Below are positions 27,764 through 36,115 of a stretch of DNA of 64,000 bases, one piece after another. Each line of letters starts with the position of its first letter. Positions within the stretch are counted from its first letter, which is position 1. The notes beneath the pieces were generated by a model. That model had not been told where the DNA came from. It did not search any database and saw nothing but the letters and a program-made list of their open reading frames with translations. Position numbers and translations under genes: made by a program. Location: assembly GCF_001270745.1 (NCBI RefSeq), contig NZ_KQ434751.1:381705-445704 (forward strand), given 5' to 3'. The DNA is from Jiangella muralis (lineage in GTDB: Bacteria > Actinomycetota > Actinomycetes > Jiangellales > Jiangellaceae).

Positions 27764-28266
27764 GACACCAGGGCGACCACCGGGCCGTCGAGCGGTTCCT
27801 GGTAGGGCAGCCCGAGCAGCACGCAGACCAGCCCGAGGAAGGAGTCGGCCTCGCGGAGGAGGTCGTCGGCTTCGCGGGGGGTGACCGCGCCGGGCAGGCC
27901 GGCCTGGGCGGCGGCCCGCTTGCCGGCGTTGGCGCCGAAGAAGGCGGCCCACTCGGCCAGCTCGGGCGCCACCCCGGGCAGCAGGTCCCACACGTTGCGC
28001 GGACCGTGCCCGCGCCGCCCGCGGCCCCGCCCGCTCTCGGCCGGCCGGGCCTTCGCCGCCAGCACGGCCGCCGCCGCCCGCAACGCGGCCAGGTGAGCCG
28101 CGGCGAACCGGTCGCCCGCGTGACCGGCCGACGCGGCCTCGGCGAGGCACAGGCGCGCGTGCTCGATGAGATCGAGCGCCGCGTGACCCATGGGCGGCCG
28201 GGCGCGCCGGGCCGGCAGGCCGTGGCCGCCCGCCACCCTGCTGTACTCCTGAATCTCCACAGTCAT
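27751..28266 (-). CDS. SAV_6107-type HEPN domain protein
   Basis: 171 residues, mostly helical. HAALDLIEHARLCLAEAASA, then RFAAAHLAALRAAAAVLAAK and a Gly/Arg-rich linker, NVWDLLPGVAPELAEWAAFF and a final helix match the SAV_6107 group of HEPN-like proteins found across actinobacteria. Many HEPN domains are RNases with an RxxxxH motif; I see none clearly here, so catalysis is doubtful. A perfect SOS box stands 20-35 nt before the ATG, which ties the gene to DNA damage. The 3' end is embedded in tandem repeats. Confidence 0.82.
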   Translation of the reverse strand: MTVEIQEYSRVAGGHGLPARRARPPMGHAALDLIEHARLCLAEAASAGHAGDRFAAAHLAALRAAAAVLAAKARPAESGRGRGRRGHGPRNVWDLLPGVAPELAEWAAFFGANAGKRAAAQAGLPGAVTPREADDLLREADSFLGLVCVLLGLPYQEPLDGPVVALVSGAA

Positions 28267-28285
28267 GGCCGCCTCCGCATCATGT

Positions 28286-28301
28286 TCGAACGACTGTTCG
28301 A
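28286..28301. promoter_or_regulatory. LexA (SOS) box
   Basis: TCGAACGACTGTTCGA is a full match to the actinobacterial LexA site TCGAAC-N4-GTTCGA. It lies 20 nt upstream of the HEPN gene and 74 nt upstream of the divergent ybaK-like gene, so LexA would repress the former most directly. Confidence 0.8.
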
Positions 28302-28374
28302 CCTACTGAGAAATGTACACCCCACCACCGACAAGGTCTCGGGCACGAACCGGGAGAGGGTAGGGTCGACCCCT

Positions 28375-28866
28375 GTGACCAGCAGTGACAAGGTTCTCAA
28401 CCACCCGAATGTGCAGCGCGTCCGCGAGGCTCTCGCGGCGGCGGGCACGAGTCCCGAGATCGTCGCGCTCGGCGACTCCGCGCCGACGGCGGCCGCGGCG
28501 GCGCAGCAGCTCGGCTGCGAGGTCGGCGCCATCGCCAACTCGCTGATCTTCGACTGCGACGGCGCTCCCCTGCTCGTCCTCACCAGCGGCGCCCACCGCG
28601 CGGACGTCGCGGCCCTGGCCCGGGCGGCCGGCGCCACGAAGGTCGGTCGCGCCACCCCGGAATTCGTGCGCACCCACACCGGCCAGCCCATCGGCGGCGT
28701 CGCCCCGGTCGGGCACCCGGCGCCGGTGCGCACGCTGGTCGACGTCTGGCTGCAGAAGTACGACCGCGTCTGGGCCGCGGCCGGCCACCCGCACTCCGTC
28801 TTCCCGACGACGTTCGACGAGCTGGTCCGGGTCACCGGCGGCACCCCCGTCGACGTCACCGGCTGA
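28375..28866 (+). CDS. YbaK/EbsC-type aminoacyl-tRNA deacylase
   Basis: 163 residues from the GTG at 28375. LGCEVGAIANSLIFDCDG, the LVLTSGAHRAD strand and GGVAPVGHPAPVRTLVDVWL are the YbaK/ProX editing-domain core. These enzymes hydrolyse mischarged tRNA such as Cys- or Ala-tRNAPro. TAGGGT stands 8 nt before the start, a possible leaderless or very short leader. It is followed 4 nt later by the oxidoreductase gene and probably cotranscribed. Confidence 0.9.
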   Translation: MTSSDKVLNHPNVQRVREALAAAGTSPEIVALGDSAPTAAAAAQQLGCEVGAIANSLIFDCDGAPLLVLTSGAHRADVAALARAAGATKVGRATPEFVRTHTGQPIGGVAPVGHPAPVRTLVDVWLQKYDRVWAAAGHPHSVFPTTFDELVRVTGGTPVDVTG

Positions 28867-28869
28867 GGC

Positions 28870-29952
28870 GTGGCGCGCGTCGTCGTCGTGGGGGCGGGCC
28901 TGGCCGGGCTCTGCTCCGCGCTCGCGCTCGCCGACTTCGGCCACGAGGTGACGGTGCTGGAGTCCGGCCCGGCGCCCGGCGGCCAGCTCGCGTTCGGACC
29001 GCAGCCGTTCACGCTGCCGGCGGTCCTGCGTGACCTGTTCCGCAAGACCGGCCGTCCGCTGGAGCGCGAGCTGGACGTCGTCCCGGTCGACCCCGCGGCG
29101 CGGTGGGTGTTCGCCGACGGCGCCGAGGTCGCGGTCCCGAACGCGAGCCCGTCCGGCACCCGGCGCGCCCTCGACGACGCGTTCGGCGCCGGGGCGGGCG
29201 CGCAGTGGGACGCCGTCGTCGCGCACGGGGACCGCGCCTGGCGCGAGCTGCGGCCGCTGGTCCTCGGCCACGCCGGCGCCAAGGTGTCCCGGCAGGCGCA
29301 GACGCTGCGCGACGTCGCGACATCGCTGCGCGAGCCACACCTGCGGGCCGCCCTGGTGTCGTACGCGACCCGCTACGGCGCCGACCCCGCGACGGCACCG
29401 GCCGCGCTGACCGTGCTGCCCTACCTGGAGCAGACGTTCGGCGTGTGGACGGCCGAGCTGCCGCGGCTGGTCGACGTGCTCGCCGGGCGGGCGGCCGAGC
29501 GCGGCGCGCGGTTCCGCTACGGCGCGACGGTGTCCGGCCCGGCGCTCGCGGGCAAGCGGGTCGACGGCATTCAACTGGCGGACGGGACGATCGGCGCCGA
29601 CGCGGTCGTGTGGACGGCACCGCCGGGCGGCCTCGACGGCGAGCGCCGCGGCCTGTTCGGACGCCGCCGGGACGACGCGGCACCCACCACCGCAGTCCGG
29701 GCCGACCCCACCCGGGCGCCGGAGATCCGCTTCCCCGCCACCGGCGGCCCCGCGACCAGCTGGTACGACGCCGCCGGCGGCCACGTCCACGGCGCCGCCA
29801 CCGGCCGCGTCACCGCGATCTTCCGCCGTCCCGCCAACGTCACCCGGATCCGCGGCCTCTACCTCGCCGGCGCGGGCGCCCACCCGGGCCCGGGCATCGC
29901 GCTGGTCGCGCAGTCGGCGGCGATCGTCACCGACCACATCGGACGCGCTTAG
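28870..29952 (+). CDS. Short CrtI-like FAD-dependent oxidoreductase
   Basis: 360 residues. The N-terminal dinucleotide fold is clear ([20 protein letters not shown] and a following [15 protein letters not shown]), and a C-terminal [20 protein letters not shown] matches the FAD-closing motif of phytoene desaturase-like flavoproteins. It is much shorter than typical CrtI (about 500), with a gap in the middle after [10 protein letters not shown] where about 100 substrate-domain residues would be expected. Carotenoid activity is therefore uncertain. Nearby polyprenyl synthase gives weak context. The stop overlaps convergent metF by 4 nt. Confidence 0.8.
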   Translation: MARVVVVGAGLAGLCSALALADFGHEVTVLESGPAPGGQLAFGPQPFTLPAVLRDLFRKTGRPLERELDVVPVDPAARWVFADGAEVAVPNASPSGTRRALDDAFGAGAGAQWDAVVAHGDRAWRELRPLVLGHAGAKVSRQAQTLRDVATSLREPHLRAALVSYATRYGADPATAPAALTVLPYLEQTFGVWTAELPRLVDVLAGRAAERGARFRYGATVSGPALAGKRVDGIQLADGTIGADAVVWTAPPGGLDGERRGLFGRRRDDAAPTTAVRADPTRAPEIRFPATGGPATSWYDAAGGHVHGAATGRVTAIFRRPANVTRIRGLYLAGAGAHPGPGIALVAQSAAIVTDHIGRA

Positions 29953-30866
29953 GACAGGGCGCCGACGCCGAGGTTCTGGTAGATCTCCCGCGTCGCCGTG
30001 GACTTGTTCAGCGTGATGAAGTGCAGGCCGGGGACGCCCTCGGTGAGCAGCCGCTCGCACAGCTCGGTCGCCACCTCGACGCCGATCGCCCGGACCGCCT
30101 CGGGGTCGTCCTCGACGGCCAGCAGCCGCTGCGCCAGCGGCTCCGGGAAGTCGGCCGCCGTCAGCTGGGCGAAGCGCTGGATCTGCCGCACGTTCGTCAC
30201 CGGCATGATGCCCGGGATGATCGGCGCCGTTCCCCCGGACGCCGCCACGCGGTCGCGCAGCCGCAGGTAGTCGTCGGCGTGGAAGAACATCTGGGTGATG
30301 GCGTAGTCGGCGCCGGCCTGGAACTTGCGGGCCAGGAACCGGGCGTCGGTCTCGAGGTCGGGCGAACGCGGGTGCTTGTCGGGGAACGCCGCGACGCCGA
30401 CGCAGAAGTCGCCGTGCGTGCGGATCAGCCGCACCAGATCTTCCGCGTACGCGAAGCCCTCCGGGTGCTGCACCCACTCGCCCTGCGGGTTGCCGGGCGG
30501 GTCGCCGCGCAGCGCGAGGAAGTTGCGCACGCCCGCGTCGGCGTACTGGCCGATGACGTTGCGTAGCTCGGCCACCGAGTGGGCGACGGCGGCGAGGTGC
30601 CCGACGACGGTGAGGGTGGTGTCGCGGGCGATGCCCTCGGTGAGCCGCACGGTGCCCTCACGGGTGGTGCCGCCCGCCCCGTACGTGACCGAGACGAACG
30701 TCGGCTGCAGCCGCTCGAGGTCGCGCATGGTCTGCCAGAAGGCGACCTCCGCGGCCTCCGACTTCGGGGCGAAGAACTCGAACGAGAACGATCTCCCGCC
30801 GGCGGCCAGCAGCTCCCGGATGGTGCGCGCACCCCCGGGCATCGTCGACGGAAGTCCCAATGCCAT
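29949..30866 (-). CDS. metF: Methylenetetrahydrofolate reductase
   Basis: 305 residues of the MetF TIM barrel. [19 protein letters not shown] has the catalytic Glu; [27 protein letters not shown] and [14 protein letters not shown] line the flavin and folate site; the C-terminus carries [13 protein letters not shown]. It reduces 5,10-methylene-THF to 5-methyl-THF for methionine synthesis. TAGTCT sits 6 nt before the ATG with no good ribosome site, so the transcript is probably leaderless. Confidence 0.96.
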   Translation of the reverse strand: MALGLPSTMPGGARTIRELLAAGGRSFSFEFFAPKSEAAEVAFWQTMRDLERLQPTFVSVTYGAGGTTREGTVRLTEGIARDTTLTVVGHLAAVAHSVAELRNVIGQYADAGVRNFLALRGDPPGNPQGEWVQHPEGFAYAEDLVRLIRTHGDFCVGVAAFPDKHPRSPDLETDARFLARKFQAGADYAITQMFFHADDYLRLRDRVAASGGTAPIIPGIMPVTNVRQIQRFAQLTAADFPEPLAQRLLAVEDDPEAVRAIGVEVATELCERLLTEGVPGLHFITLNKSTATREIYQNLGVGALS

Positions 30867-30872
30867 CGCCTC

Positions 30873-30878
30873 AGACTA
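30873..30878 (-). promoter_or_regulatory. -10 element of probable leaderless metF
   Basis: TAGTCT on the minus strand, with exactly 6 nt to the metF ATG. Confidence 0.55.
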
Positions 30879-30946
30879 CCGGTGCGTCCGCCTTTCGGAC
30901 AGATCGTCTCAGTGGTCGAACGATTGGCGATCTTCCTCGCAAGGTT

Positions 30947-30965
30947 TTAGGTTAGCTATACCTAT
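30947..30965. promoter_or_regulatory. DmdR/IdeR-like iron box
   Basis: TTAGGTTAGCTATACCTAT matches 14 of 19 positions of the actinobacterial iron box TTAGGTTAGGCTAACCTAA, including the whole left half. It ends at the ATG of the fhuF-like gene, so iron-loaded regulator would block transcription initiation. Confidence 0.8.
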
Positions 30966-31770
30966 GTTTGCCGCGACCGCCACCGAGCCTCTCGACGCCG
31001 CCGCGCGCCGGCTCGAGCGGCTGCATCCGTCCTTCGGGTTCGTCACGTCGGCCGGCGGCGACGGCTGGACGACGCTCGCCGACGCCGCGGCCGGCCCCGG
31101 AGTCGTCGCCGCCTGGCTGGACCGCCTCGACGACGACGCCGGCGGCCATCGCAACGTGGCCGCGTCGTACCTGGTGCTCCGCCTGACCGGCCGGATCACG
31201 ACGGCGCTGCTGGCGAGCTACCTGGTCGACGGCCGCAGCCTCCCGCTGGAGCCGTCCACCACGCACGTGCACGTCGACGGCGCGCAGTTCGACCGGCTGG
31301 CGCTCACCGGCGGCGACGTCGACGACGACGTCAGCGCCGCCGAGGTGGCCCGGCGGCTGCACACGCTCCTCGCGCCCGTCATCGAGACGGCCGCCGGGCT
31401 GGCCCCGTACGGCGTGCGGACGATGTGGAGCTCCGTCGCCGACCGCCTCGGCGGCCCCGCCGTCCTCGCGGCCAACGCCGCCGGCCTCGACCCGGACGAG
31501 ACCTGGCGGCGCACCCACGCCGTCGTCGACGAACTGGTCGCACTGGGCGCACCGGTGCGCCGCCGGCCCCGGCTGCTGCGGGTGCCGTGGTCCGGCGGCG
31601 TCGCGGCCGGCAGCGTCAAGGGCACCTGCTGCCTCAAGTACGTCGTCGACGACCTGCGCCCGCGAGACGCCCGGCAGCAGCCCGCGGCGTTCTGCGGCGG
31701 CTGCCCCTACGTCGACGACGAGGTCCGGGTCGCCAGGCGCCGGGCCGCCCTCGAACGCCGTCCGTCCTGA
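30964..31770 (+). CDS. FhuF-like (2Fe-2S) ferric-siderophore reductase
   Basis: 268 residues from the ATG at 30964, which overlaps the iron box and is probably leaderless. The C-terminal cluster is CC (in KGTCCLKYV) followed by FCGGC: C-C-x20-C-x2-C. FhuF proteins use C-C-x10-C-x2-C, so the spacer is ten residues longer here. Iron regulation and the adjacent siderophore-binding lipoprotein support a role in releasing Fe2+ from imported ferric siderophore. The stop is 15 nt from the next gene. Confidence 0.85.
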   Translation: MFAATATEPLDAAARRLERLHPSFGFVTSAGGDGWTTLADAAAGPGVVAAWLDRLDDDAGGHRNVAASYLVLRLTGRITTALLASYLVDGRSLPLEPSTTHVHVDGAQFDRLALTGGDVDDDVSAAEVARRLHTLLAPVIETAAGLAPYGVRTMWSSVADRLGGPAVLAANAAGLDPDETWRRTHAVVDELVALGAPVRRRPRLLRVPWSGGVAAGSVKGTCCLKYVVDDLRPRDARQQPAAFCGGCPYVDDEVRVARRRAALERRPS

Positions 31771-31785
31771 GCCCCCGGAGACCCC

Positions 31786-32748
31786 ATGCGCCGCCGTCCC
31801 GCCGCCCTGACCCTGGCCGCCCTGCTCGCGCTCACCGCGTGCGGCGGCGATGACGACACCCCCGCCGCCGACGAGTCCGGCGAGCAGGCCACGCACACCG
31901 TCGTCCACGCCCAGGGCGAGACCGAGGTGCCCGACGACCCGCAGCGCATCGCCGTCCTGTGGCGCCCGACGCTGTCCGCGCTGGTCGACCTCGGGTTCGA
32001 GCCGATCGCCGCGGCGGCCGAGACGGGTGACGGCGCCGACCTCGCCACCTTCCTCCCGGACGACTTCCCCGTCGAGGACCTGGAGATCGTCGGCGCCACG
32101 AACGAGCCGGACATCGAGGCGCTGGCCGTCGCCGACCCCGACCTCATCGTCAGCGTCGACATCGCCGCGCTCGCCGAGGCCTACGACGACCTCTCTCAGA
32201 TCGCCCCGACCGTGTCGCTGGCCTGGGACGGCACCGGCAGCTGGCGCTCGCACGTCGCCGAGCTGGCCGAGGCGCTCGGCGTGCCGGAGCGGGCCGAGGA
32301 GGTCGTCGCCGAGTACGACGCGCACGTCGAGGAGGTCCGCGCCGCGGTGGGCGACCCGGGCGCGGCCGAGGTGTCGCTGGTCCGGGTGCAGGCGGCGGAC
32401 GTGCTGCGGCTGGAGACGCCGGCGTCGTTCCCCGGCCAGGTGCTCGACGACGTCGGCTTCGCCCGCCCGGCCGGCCAGCTGGAGCCCGACCCGGACCGCG
32501 ACTTCATCGAGATCAGCCTGGAGCTGATCCCCGAGGTCGACGGCGACGTCGTCTTCGTCATGGCCAACGGCGAGAACACCGGCGCACGGGAGACGATCAC
32601 GTCGTCGGCGCTGTGGCAGAACCTCCCGGCGGCGCAGGCAGGCAAGGTCGTCGACGCCGACTACGACGTGTGGGGCAGCTCGACCTACCGTGGCGCGCAC
32701 GCGATCCTCGACGACCTCGAAGCGGCCCTGGGCTCGGCTACCCCCTAG
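31786..32748 (+). CDS. Iron-siderophore ABC substrate-binding lipoprotein
   Basis: 320 residues. The signal peptide ends in a lipobox (LALTAC, Cys at about 19), then a Gly/Asp linker and a type III periplasmic-binding fold: VPDDPQRIAVLWRPTLSALV, NEPDIEALAVADPDLIV and the C-terminal GKVVDADYDVWGSSTYRGA. It should catch ferric siderophore outside the membrane. No permease or ATPase gene is adjacent, so import parts must be elsewhere. Cotranscribed with the fhuF-like gene under the iron box. Confidence 0.92.
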   Translation: MRRRPAALTLAALLALTACGGDDDTPAADESGEQATHTVVHAQGETEVPDDPQRIAVLWRPTLSALVDLGFEPIAAAAETGDGADLATFLPDDFPVEDLEIVGATNEPDIEALAVADPDLIVSVDIAALAEAYDDLSQIAPTVSLAWDGTGSWRSHVAELAEALGVPERAEEVVAEYDAHVEEVRAAVGDPGAAEVSLVRVQAADVLRLETPASFPGQVLDDVGFARPAGQLEPDPDRDFIEISLELIPEVDGDVVFVMANGENTGARETITSSALWQNLPAAQAGKVVDADYDVWGSSTYRGAHAILDDLEAALGSATP

Positions 32749-32751
32749 CCT
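32746..32751 (+). promoter_or_regulatory. -10 element of probable leaderless polyprenyl synthase gene
   Basis: TAGCCT lies 6 nt before the GTG at 32758 and overlaps the stop of the binding-protein gene, giving the synthase its own start independent of the iron operon. Confidence 0.5.
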
Positions 32752-32757
32752 GGCGGG

Positions 32758-33858
32758 GTGGTGACCCCAGCGCCCCTCGCGGGCCCCGACGAGCCGGTCG
32801 GCCTCCTGCGGCCGCGCATCCAGCAGGCCCTCGACGCGTTCCTGGACCAGCAGCGCGACCTGCTCGGCGCCGCCAGCCCGCAGACGTTGCCGCTGGTCGA
32901 CGCCGCGGCCGCGTTCCTGTCCGGCGGGAAGCGGCTGCGCCCGACGTTCGCCTACTGGGGCTGGCGGGCGGCCGGCGGCGACCCGGCCGACGATGCGCTG
33001 GTGACGATCGGGGCGGCGCTTGAGCTGTTCCAGGCGTCGGCGCTGGTCCACGACGACCTCATCGACGCGTCCGACACCCGCCGCGGGCTGCCGTCCGTCC
33101 ACCGCCGGTTCGCGACGCTGCACCGCGACTCCGGCTGGCAGGGCGACGCCGACGGGTTCGGCGCGGCGGCGGCGATCCTGCTCGGCGACATGCTGCTGGC
33201 GTGGAGCGCCGAGGTGTTCGACCGCGCCGGCGTCGACGGCGACCGGCTGCGGGCCGCGCGGGCGGTGTTCGACCGCATGCGCACCGAGGTCGGCGGCGGG
33301 CAGTACCTGGACATGCTCGAGCAGGTCAGCGGCGGCGCGCTGCCGGGTGGCCAGGCCGACCGGGCCCGCACCGTAATCCGGTACAAGTCGGCCCGCTACT
33401 CCGTCGAGCACCCGCTGGTCATCGGCGGCGCGCTGGCCGAGGCGCCGGAGCCGCTGCTGGCGTCGTACCGGCGGTTCGGCGCGGCCCTGGGCGAGGCATT
33501 CCAGCTCCGCGACGACGTCCTCGGCGTCTTCGGCGACTCCGCCCAGACCGGCAAGCCCACCGGCGACGACCTGCGCGAGGGCAAGCGAACGCTGCTCATC
33601 GCCTACGCGCTGGAGCGGGCGTCGGCGGAGCAGGCGGCGCTCGTCGACGCCCGGCTCGGCGACCCCGCGCTGGACCTCGACGGCGTGACGGCGCTACGTG
33701 ACGTGCTGGTCGGCACCGGCGCGCTGGCCCGGGTCGAGGCGCTGGTCGACGACCTGGTGGCGGACGCCCGCGGCGCGCTCGACGCGGCGGACGTCACCGA
33801 CGACGGCCGGAAGGCGCTGTCGCAGCTGATCGAGCTGACGACCGCCCGGACGCACTGA
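32758..33858 (+). CDS. Polyprenyl (geranylgeranyl-type) diphosphate synthase
   Basis: 366 residues. The first Asp-rich motif is VHDDLIDASDTRRG (DDxxD) and the second is FQLRDDVLGVFGD; SGGKRLRPTF and the GKPTGDDLREGKRTLL loop bind the isopentenyl diphosphate. It extends an allylic diphosphate with IPP in the cytoplasm. The residues before the first Asp motif are LFQASALV; I do not assign chain length beyond the likely C20 class. metF and this synthase flank the iron genes. Start GTG at 32758; a second GTG follows directly. Confidence 0.93.
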   Translation: MVTPAPLAGPDEPVGLLRPRIQQALDAFLDQQRDLLGAASPQTLPLVDAAAAFLSGGKRLRPTFAYWGWRAAGGDPADDALVTIGAALELFQASALVHDDLIDASDTRRGLPSVHRRFATLHRDSGWQGDADGFGAAAAILLGDMLLAWSAEVFDRAGVDGDRLRAARAVFDRMRTEVGGGQYLDMLEQVSGGALPGGQADRARTVIRYKSARYSVEHPLVIGGALAEAPEPLLASYRRFGAALGEAFQLRDDVLGVFGDSAQTGKPTGDDLREGKRTLLIAYALERASAEQAALVDARLGDPALDLDGVTALRDVLVGTGALARVEALVDDLVADARGALDAADVTDDGRKALSQLIELTTARTH

Positions 33859-33906
33859 CGTCAGCGGCGGCGGCGCCGGTCCCGCGCGAGCGCCGGACCC
33901 CCGTCG

Positions 33907-33992
33907 GCGCGCTGGAGGTCTGCCGTCGGATACGACCGCAGAGCCCCATCGCGCGATGGAGGTCTGCCGTCAGATGTGAGCGCAGACCTCCA
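33907..33992. repeat. 36-bp direct repeat with hairpin arm
   Basis: 33907-33942 and 33951-33986 are the same sequence with about five changes, both carrying GGAGGTCTGCCGTC. The second copy is closed by GCAGACCTCCA (33982-33992), forming an 11-bp stem; the first has lost that arm. It fills most of the 197-nt gap between convergent genes. Confidence 0.65.
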
Positions 33993-34055
33993 GCGGCCCG
34001 AGCCGGTCCCCCCGGTCCCCCCGGGGCGCCGCCGACCAGCGCCGCCGTCCGGCCG

Positions 34056-34826
34056 TCAGCCGCGGGTCGCCGCCTGGACGGCGTCAAGCCACTCGTCGAC
34101 CGTCTGCATGTCGTAGCCCTCACGCAGTCGCACAGTGGTGAACTCGGTGCCCCTGACCTCCGCGGCGGTCAGGGTCGTGGCCAGCGTCGCCCGGACATGG
34201 TCGACGAACGCGTCCACCTCGCCGAGGTCGTAGCCCTCGCGCAGCCGCACCGTCCGGAACCGATCCCCCGCCGGCCGGTCGGCGACCTTCAGCAGCTCGT
34301 ACCGATCGGCCAGCGACTCATGCCAGTCCGCCGTGGTCGGCTCCGCAGCCGGCGTTCCCACCGCCGGCGCCGCCCGGCCGGCCTCGGCGGCCACCTCGTC
34401 GAGGTACTCGTCGACGGCCCGCATGTCGTACCCGGCCCGCAGCCGCACGGTCGTGAACTGGACCTGCCGGACCTCATCGGCGGTCAGCGTCGCGCCGAGG
34501 GTGCCGCGAACCCGGTCGAGGAACGCGTCGACCTCGCCGATGTCGTAGCCCTCGGCCAGCCGCACGACGGTGAACCGCTCGCCCGCCGGCCGGTCCGTCA
34601 CTTGCAGCACGGCCGGCCGACGCGGCGTTGCGCCCGGTGGCGTCGTACGCTCCCGGATCCAGGCGTCGACCTCCTGCGGGTCGTAGCCGCGCAGCACGAC
34701 GGTGAACCCCGGATGGGCCGGGACGGCCTCACCGCCGGCCAGCGCCGCCTCGACGAGCGCGCAGTACGCGTCGACCTGGGCGCGGTCGTAGCCGCGCATC
34801 GCGACGGTGAACCGCGGCGCCGCCAT
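34056..34826 (-). CDS. Protein with six DivIVA-like N-terminal motifs
   Basis: 256 residues. The short motif F-T-V-R-L-x-G-Y-D-x-x-x-V-D-x-[FYW]-L occurs six times, at about 5-29, 40-60, 84-110, 123-149, 189-215 and 228-253. Units 3-4 and 5-6 are a duplicated pair, each opened by DRPAG (78-82 and 183-187). This motif is the membrane-binding head of DivIVA/Wag31 and also occurs in short actinobacterial DivIVA-domain proteins, but the long coiled coil is absent. Role unknown; membrane-curvature or cell-pole scaffolding is an inference. ATG overlaps the S33 peptidase stop by 1 nt. Confidence 0.8.
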   Translation of the reverse strand: MAAPRFTVAMRGYDRAQVDAYCALVEAALAGGEAVPAHPGFTVVLRGYDPQEVDAWIRERTTPPGATPRRPAVLQVTDRPAGERFTVVRLAEGYDIGEVDAFLDRVRGTLGATLTADEVRQVQFTTVRLRAGYDMRAVDEYLDEVAAEAGRAAPAVGTPAAEPTTADWHESLADRYELLKVADRPAGDRFRTVRLREGYDLGEVDAFVDHVRATLATTLTAAEVRGTEFTTVRLREGYDMQTVDEWLDAVQAATRG

Positions 34827-36115
34827 CAGAGCTCGCCGCGGTTCATCCGGATCAGCCGGTCGACGACGTCCTCGGTCTCGCGCAGGCCGTCGTGCTGGTG
34901 GCCGTTGGTCTCCCAGACGCGCAGGCCGCGCACGCGCGCCGCGGTGTCGCGGGAGAAGCCGGCGTCGACGTACATGTCCTCGGTGTAGAGGGCGGCCGCG
35001 ACCGGCACCTCGTTGGCCGCCAGCCGGTCGACGTCGAACAGCGGGCCCCACGACCGCTCGGCCAGCAGCTGCGCCGTCTCGCGCAACGGCACCAGCGCGG
35101 GGTCGTGGTCGAACATCCAGGGGTAGATCATCTCGCCGGTGAGCAGCAACGGGTCGGCGTCGGGCGCGAACCGCGGCAGGCCGCCGAGCACCCGCTGCGC
35201 CGACCACCGCGTCGGCTCGCCGTGCGAGTAGCAGGCCTCGTGCAGGACGGCGTACAGCGGCTGGGTCGCGAACGACAGCGTCCGCCACGCCTCGGCGAGG
35301 AAGGTGTCGGACAGCACGCCGTCGGCGGCGAACGCCTCCTCCAGCAGGAACGCCAGGCCGGGGATCGCCGTCTTCGCGCCCAGCCCGTGGCCGAGCGCCT
35401 GCAGCCGCTCGACGGTGAGCCGCGAGCCGTCGGGCAGCACGACGTCATTCGCGCGGACGAACGCCGCCACGGCCTCCAGCTGGGCGCGGGCCTGCGGGAA
35501 TGCGGCGTGGAATTGCGCGTTCTTCCGCTCGACGGTGCGGTAGGTGGCGGCGTAGACGTCGTCGGGGCCGGCCGTCAGCGGGGCGAGGCCGCCGGTGACC
35601 ATGACGGACTCGAGGTGCTCGGGCGCGAACGACAGGTAGGTCAGCGAGCAGAACCCGCCGAAGGACTGGCCCAGCACGTGCCAGCGCCCGTCGTCGCCGA
35701 CCAGGGCGCGACGGATCAGCTCGGCATCGGCGACGATGGAGTCGGCCCGGAAGTGCGAGAGGTACTCCGCCTGCGCGGCGGCGTCACCGCGAGCAGCCAG
35801 CGTCGCCGCCGTCGCGGGCGTCGACCGGCCGGTGCCCCGCTGGTCCAGCAGCAGCACCCGGAAGTCCTGGACCGCCCGGCCCACCCACCCCGACGCGCCG
35901 GGCGGACGGGTCGCCTTCCCACCCGGCCCACCCTGCAGGAACAGCAGCCACGGCAGCTCCCGATCGGGCGCCGACGCCGACACGACCTCCCGCGCGTACA
36001 GCCGGATCGTCTCGTCGCCGAACCCGCCGGCATGCGACAGCGGGGCGTCGAACCAGTGGTCCCGGAAGACCAGCCCGCCGAGCCGCACCGACCCGTCGCG
36101 GCCGGCCGGGATCAC
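34826..36115 (-). CDS. Alpha/beta hydrolase, proline-iminopeptidase-like (S33)
   Basis: 429 residues from a GTG overlapping the fabI stop by 4 nt. LFLQGGPGGK is the oxyanion motif (HGGPG type, His replaced by Gln), LLLDQRGTGRS and VLGQSFGGFCSL (nucleophile Ser) match prolyl aminopeptidases; NGHQHDG near the C-terminus holds the catalytic His. It should release N-terminal Pro or act on similar amides in the cytoplasm. It links the fabG-fabI pair to the DivIVA-motif gene in one run. Confidence 0.9.
   Translation of the reverse strand: MIPAGRDGSVRLGGLVFRDHWFDAPLSHAGGFGDETIRLYAREVVSASAPDRELPWLLFLQGGPGGKATRPPGASGWVGRAVQDFRVLLLDQRGTGRSTPATAATLAARGDAAAQAEYLSHFRADSIVADAELIRRALVGDDGRWHVLGQSFGGFCSLTYLSFAPEHLESVMVTGGLAPLTAGPDDVYAATYRTVERKNAQFHAAFPQARAQLEAVAAFVRANDVVLPDGSRLTVERLQALGHGLGAKTAIPGLAFLLEEAFAADGVLSDTFLAEAWRTLSFATQPLYAVLHEACYSHGEPTRWSAQRVLGGLPRFAPDADPLLLTGEMIYPWMFDHDPALVPLRETAQLLAERSWGPLFDVDRLAANEVPVAAALYTEDMYVDAGFSRDTAARVRGLRVWETNGHQHDGLRETEDVVDRLIRMNRGEL

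Noticed and set aside
27613-27800. CRISPR-like array from the repeated CTCAGGCAGCGCCG units
   Set aside because: Only four units, 25-26-bp period with no unique spacers; it is a short tandem repeat.
30903-30935. Possible second SOS box (GGTCGAACGATTGGCG) upstream of the fhuF-like gene
   Set aside because: Only the left half CGAAC fits; the right half should be GTTCG but is GGCGA.
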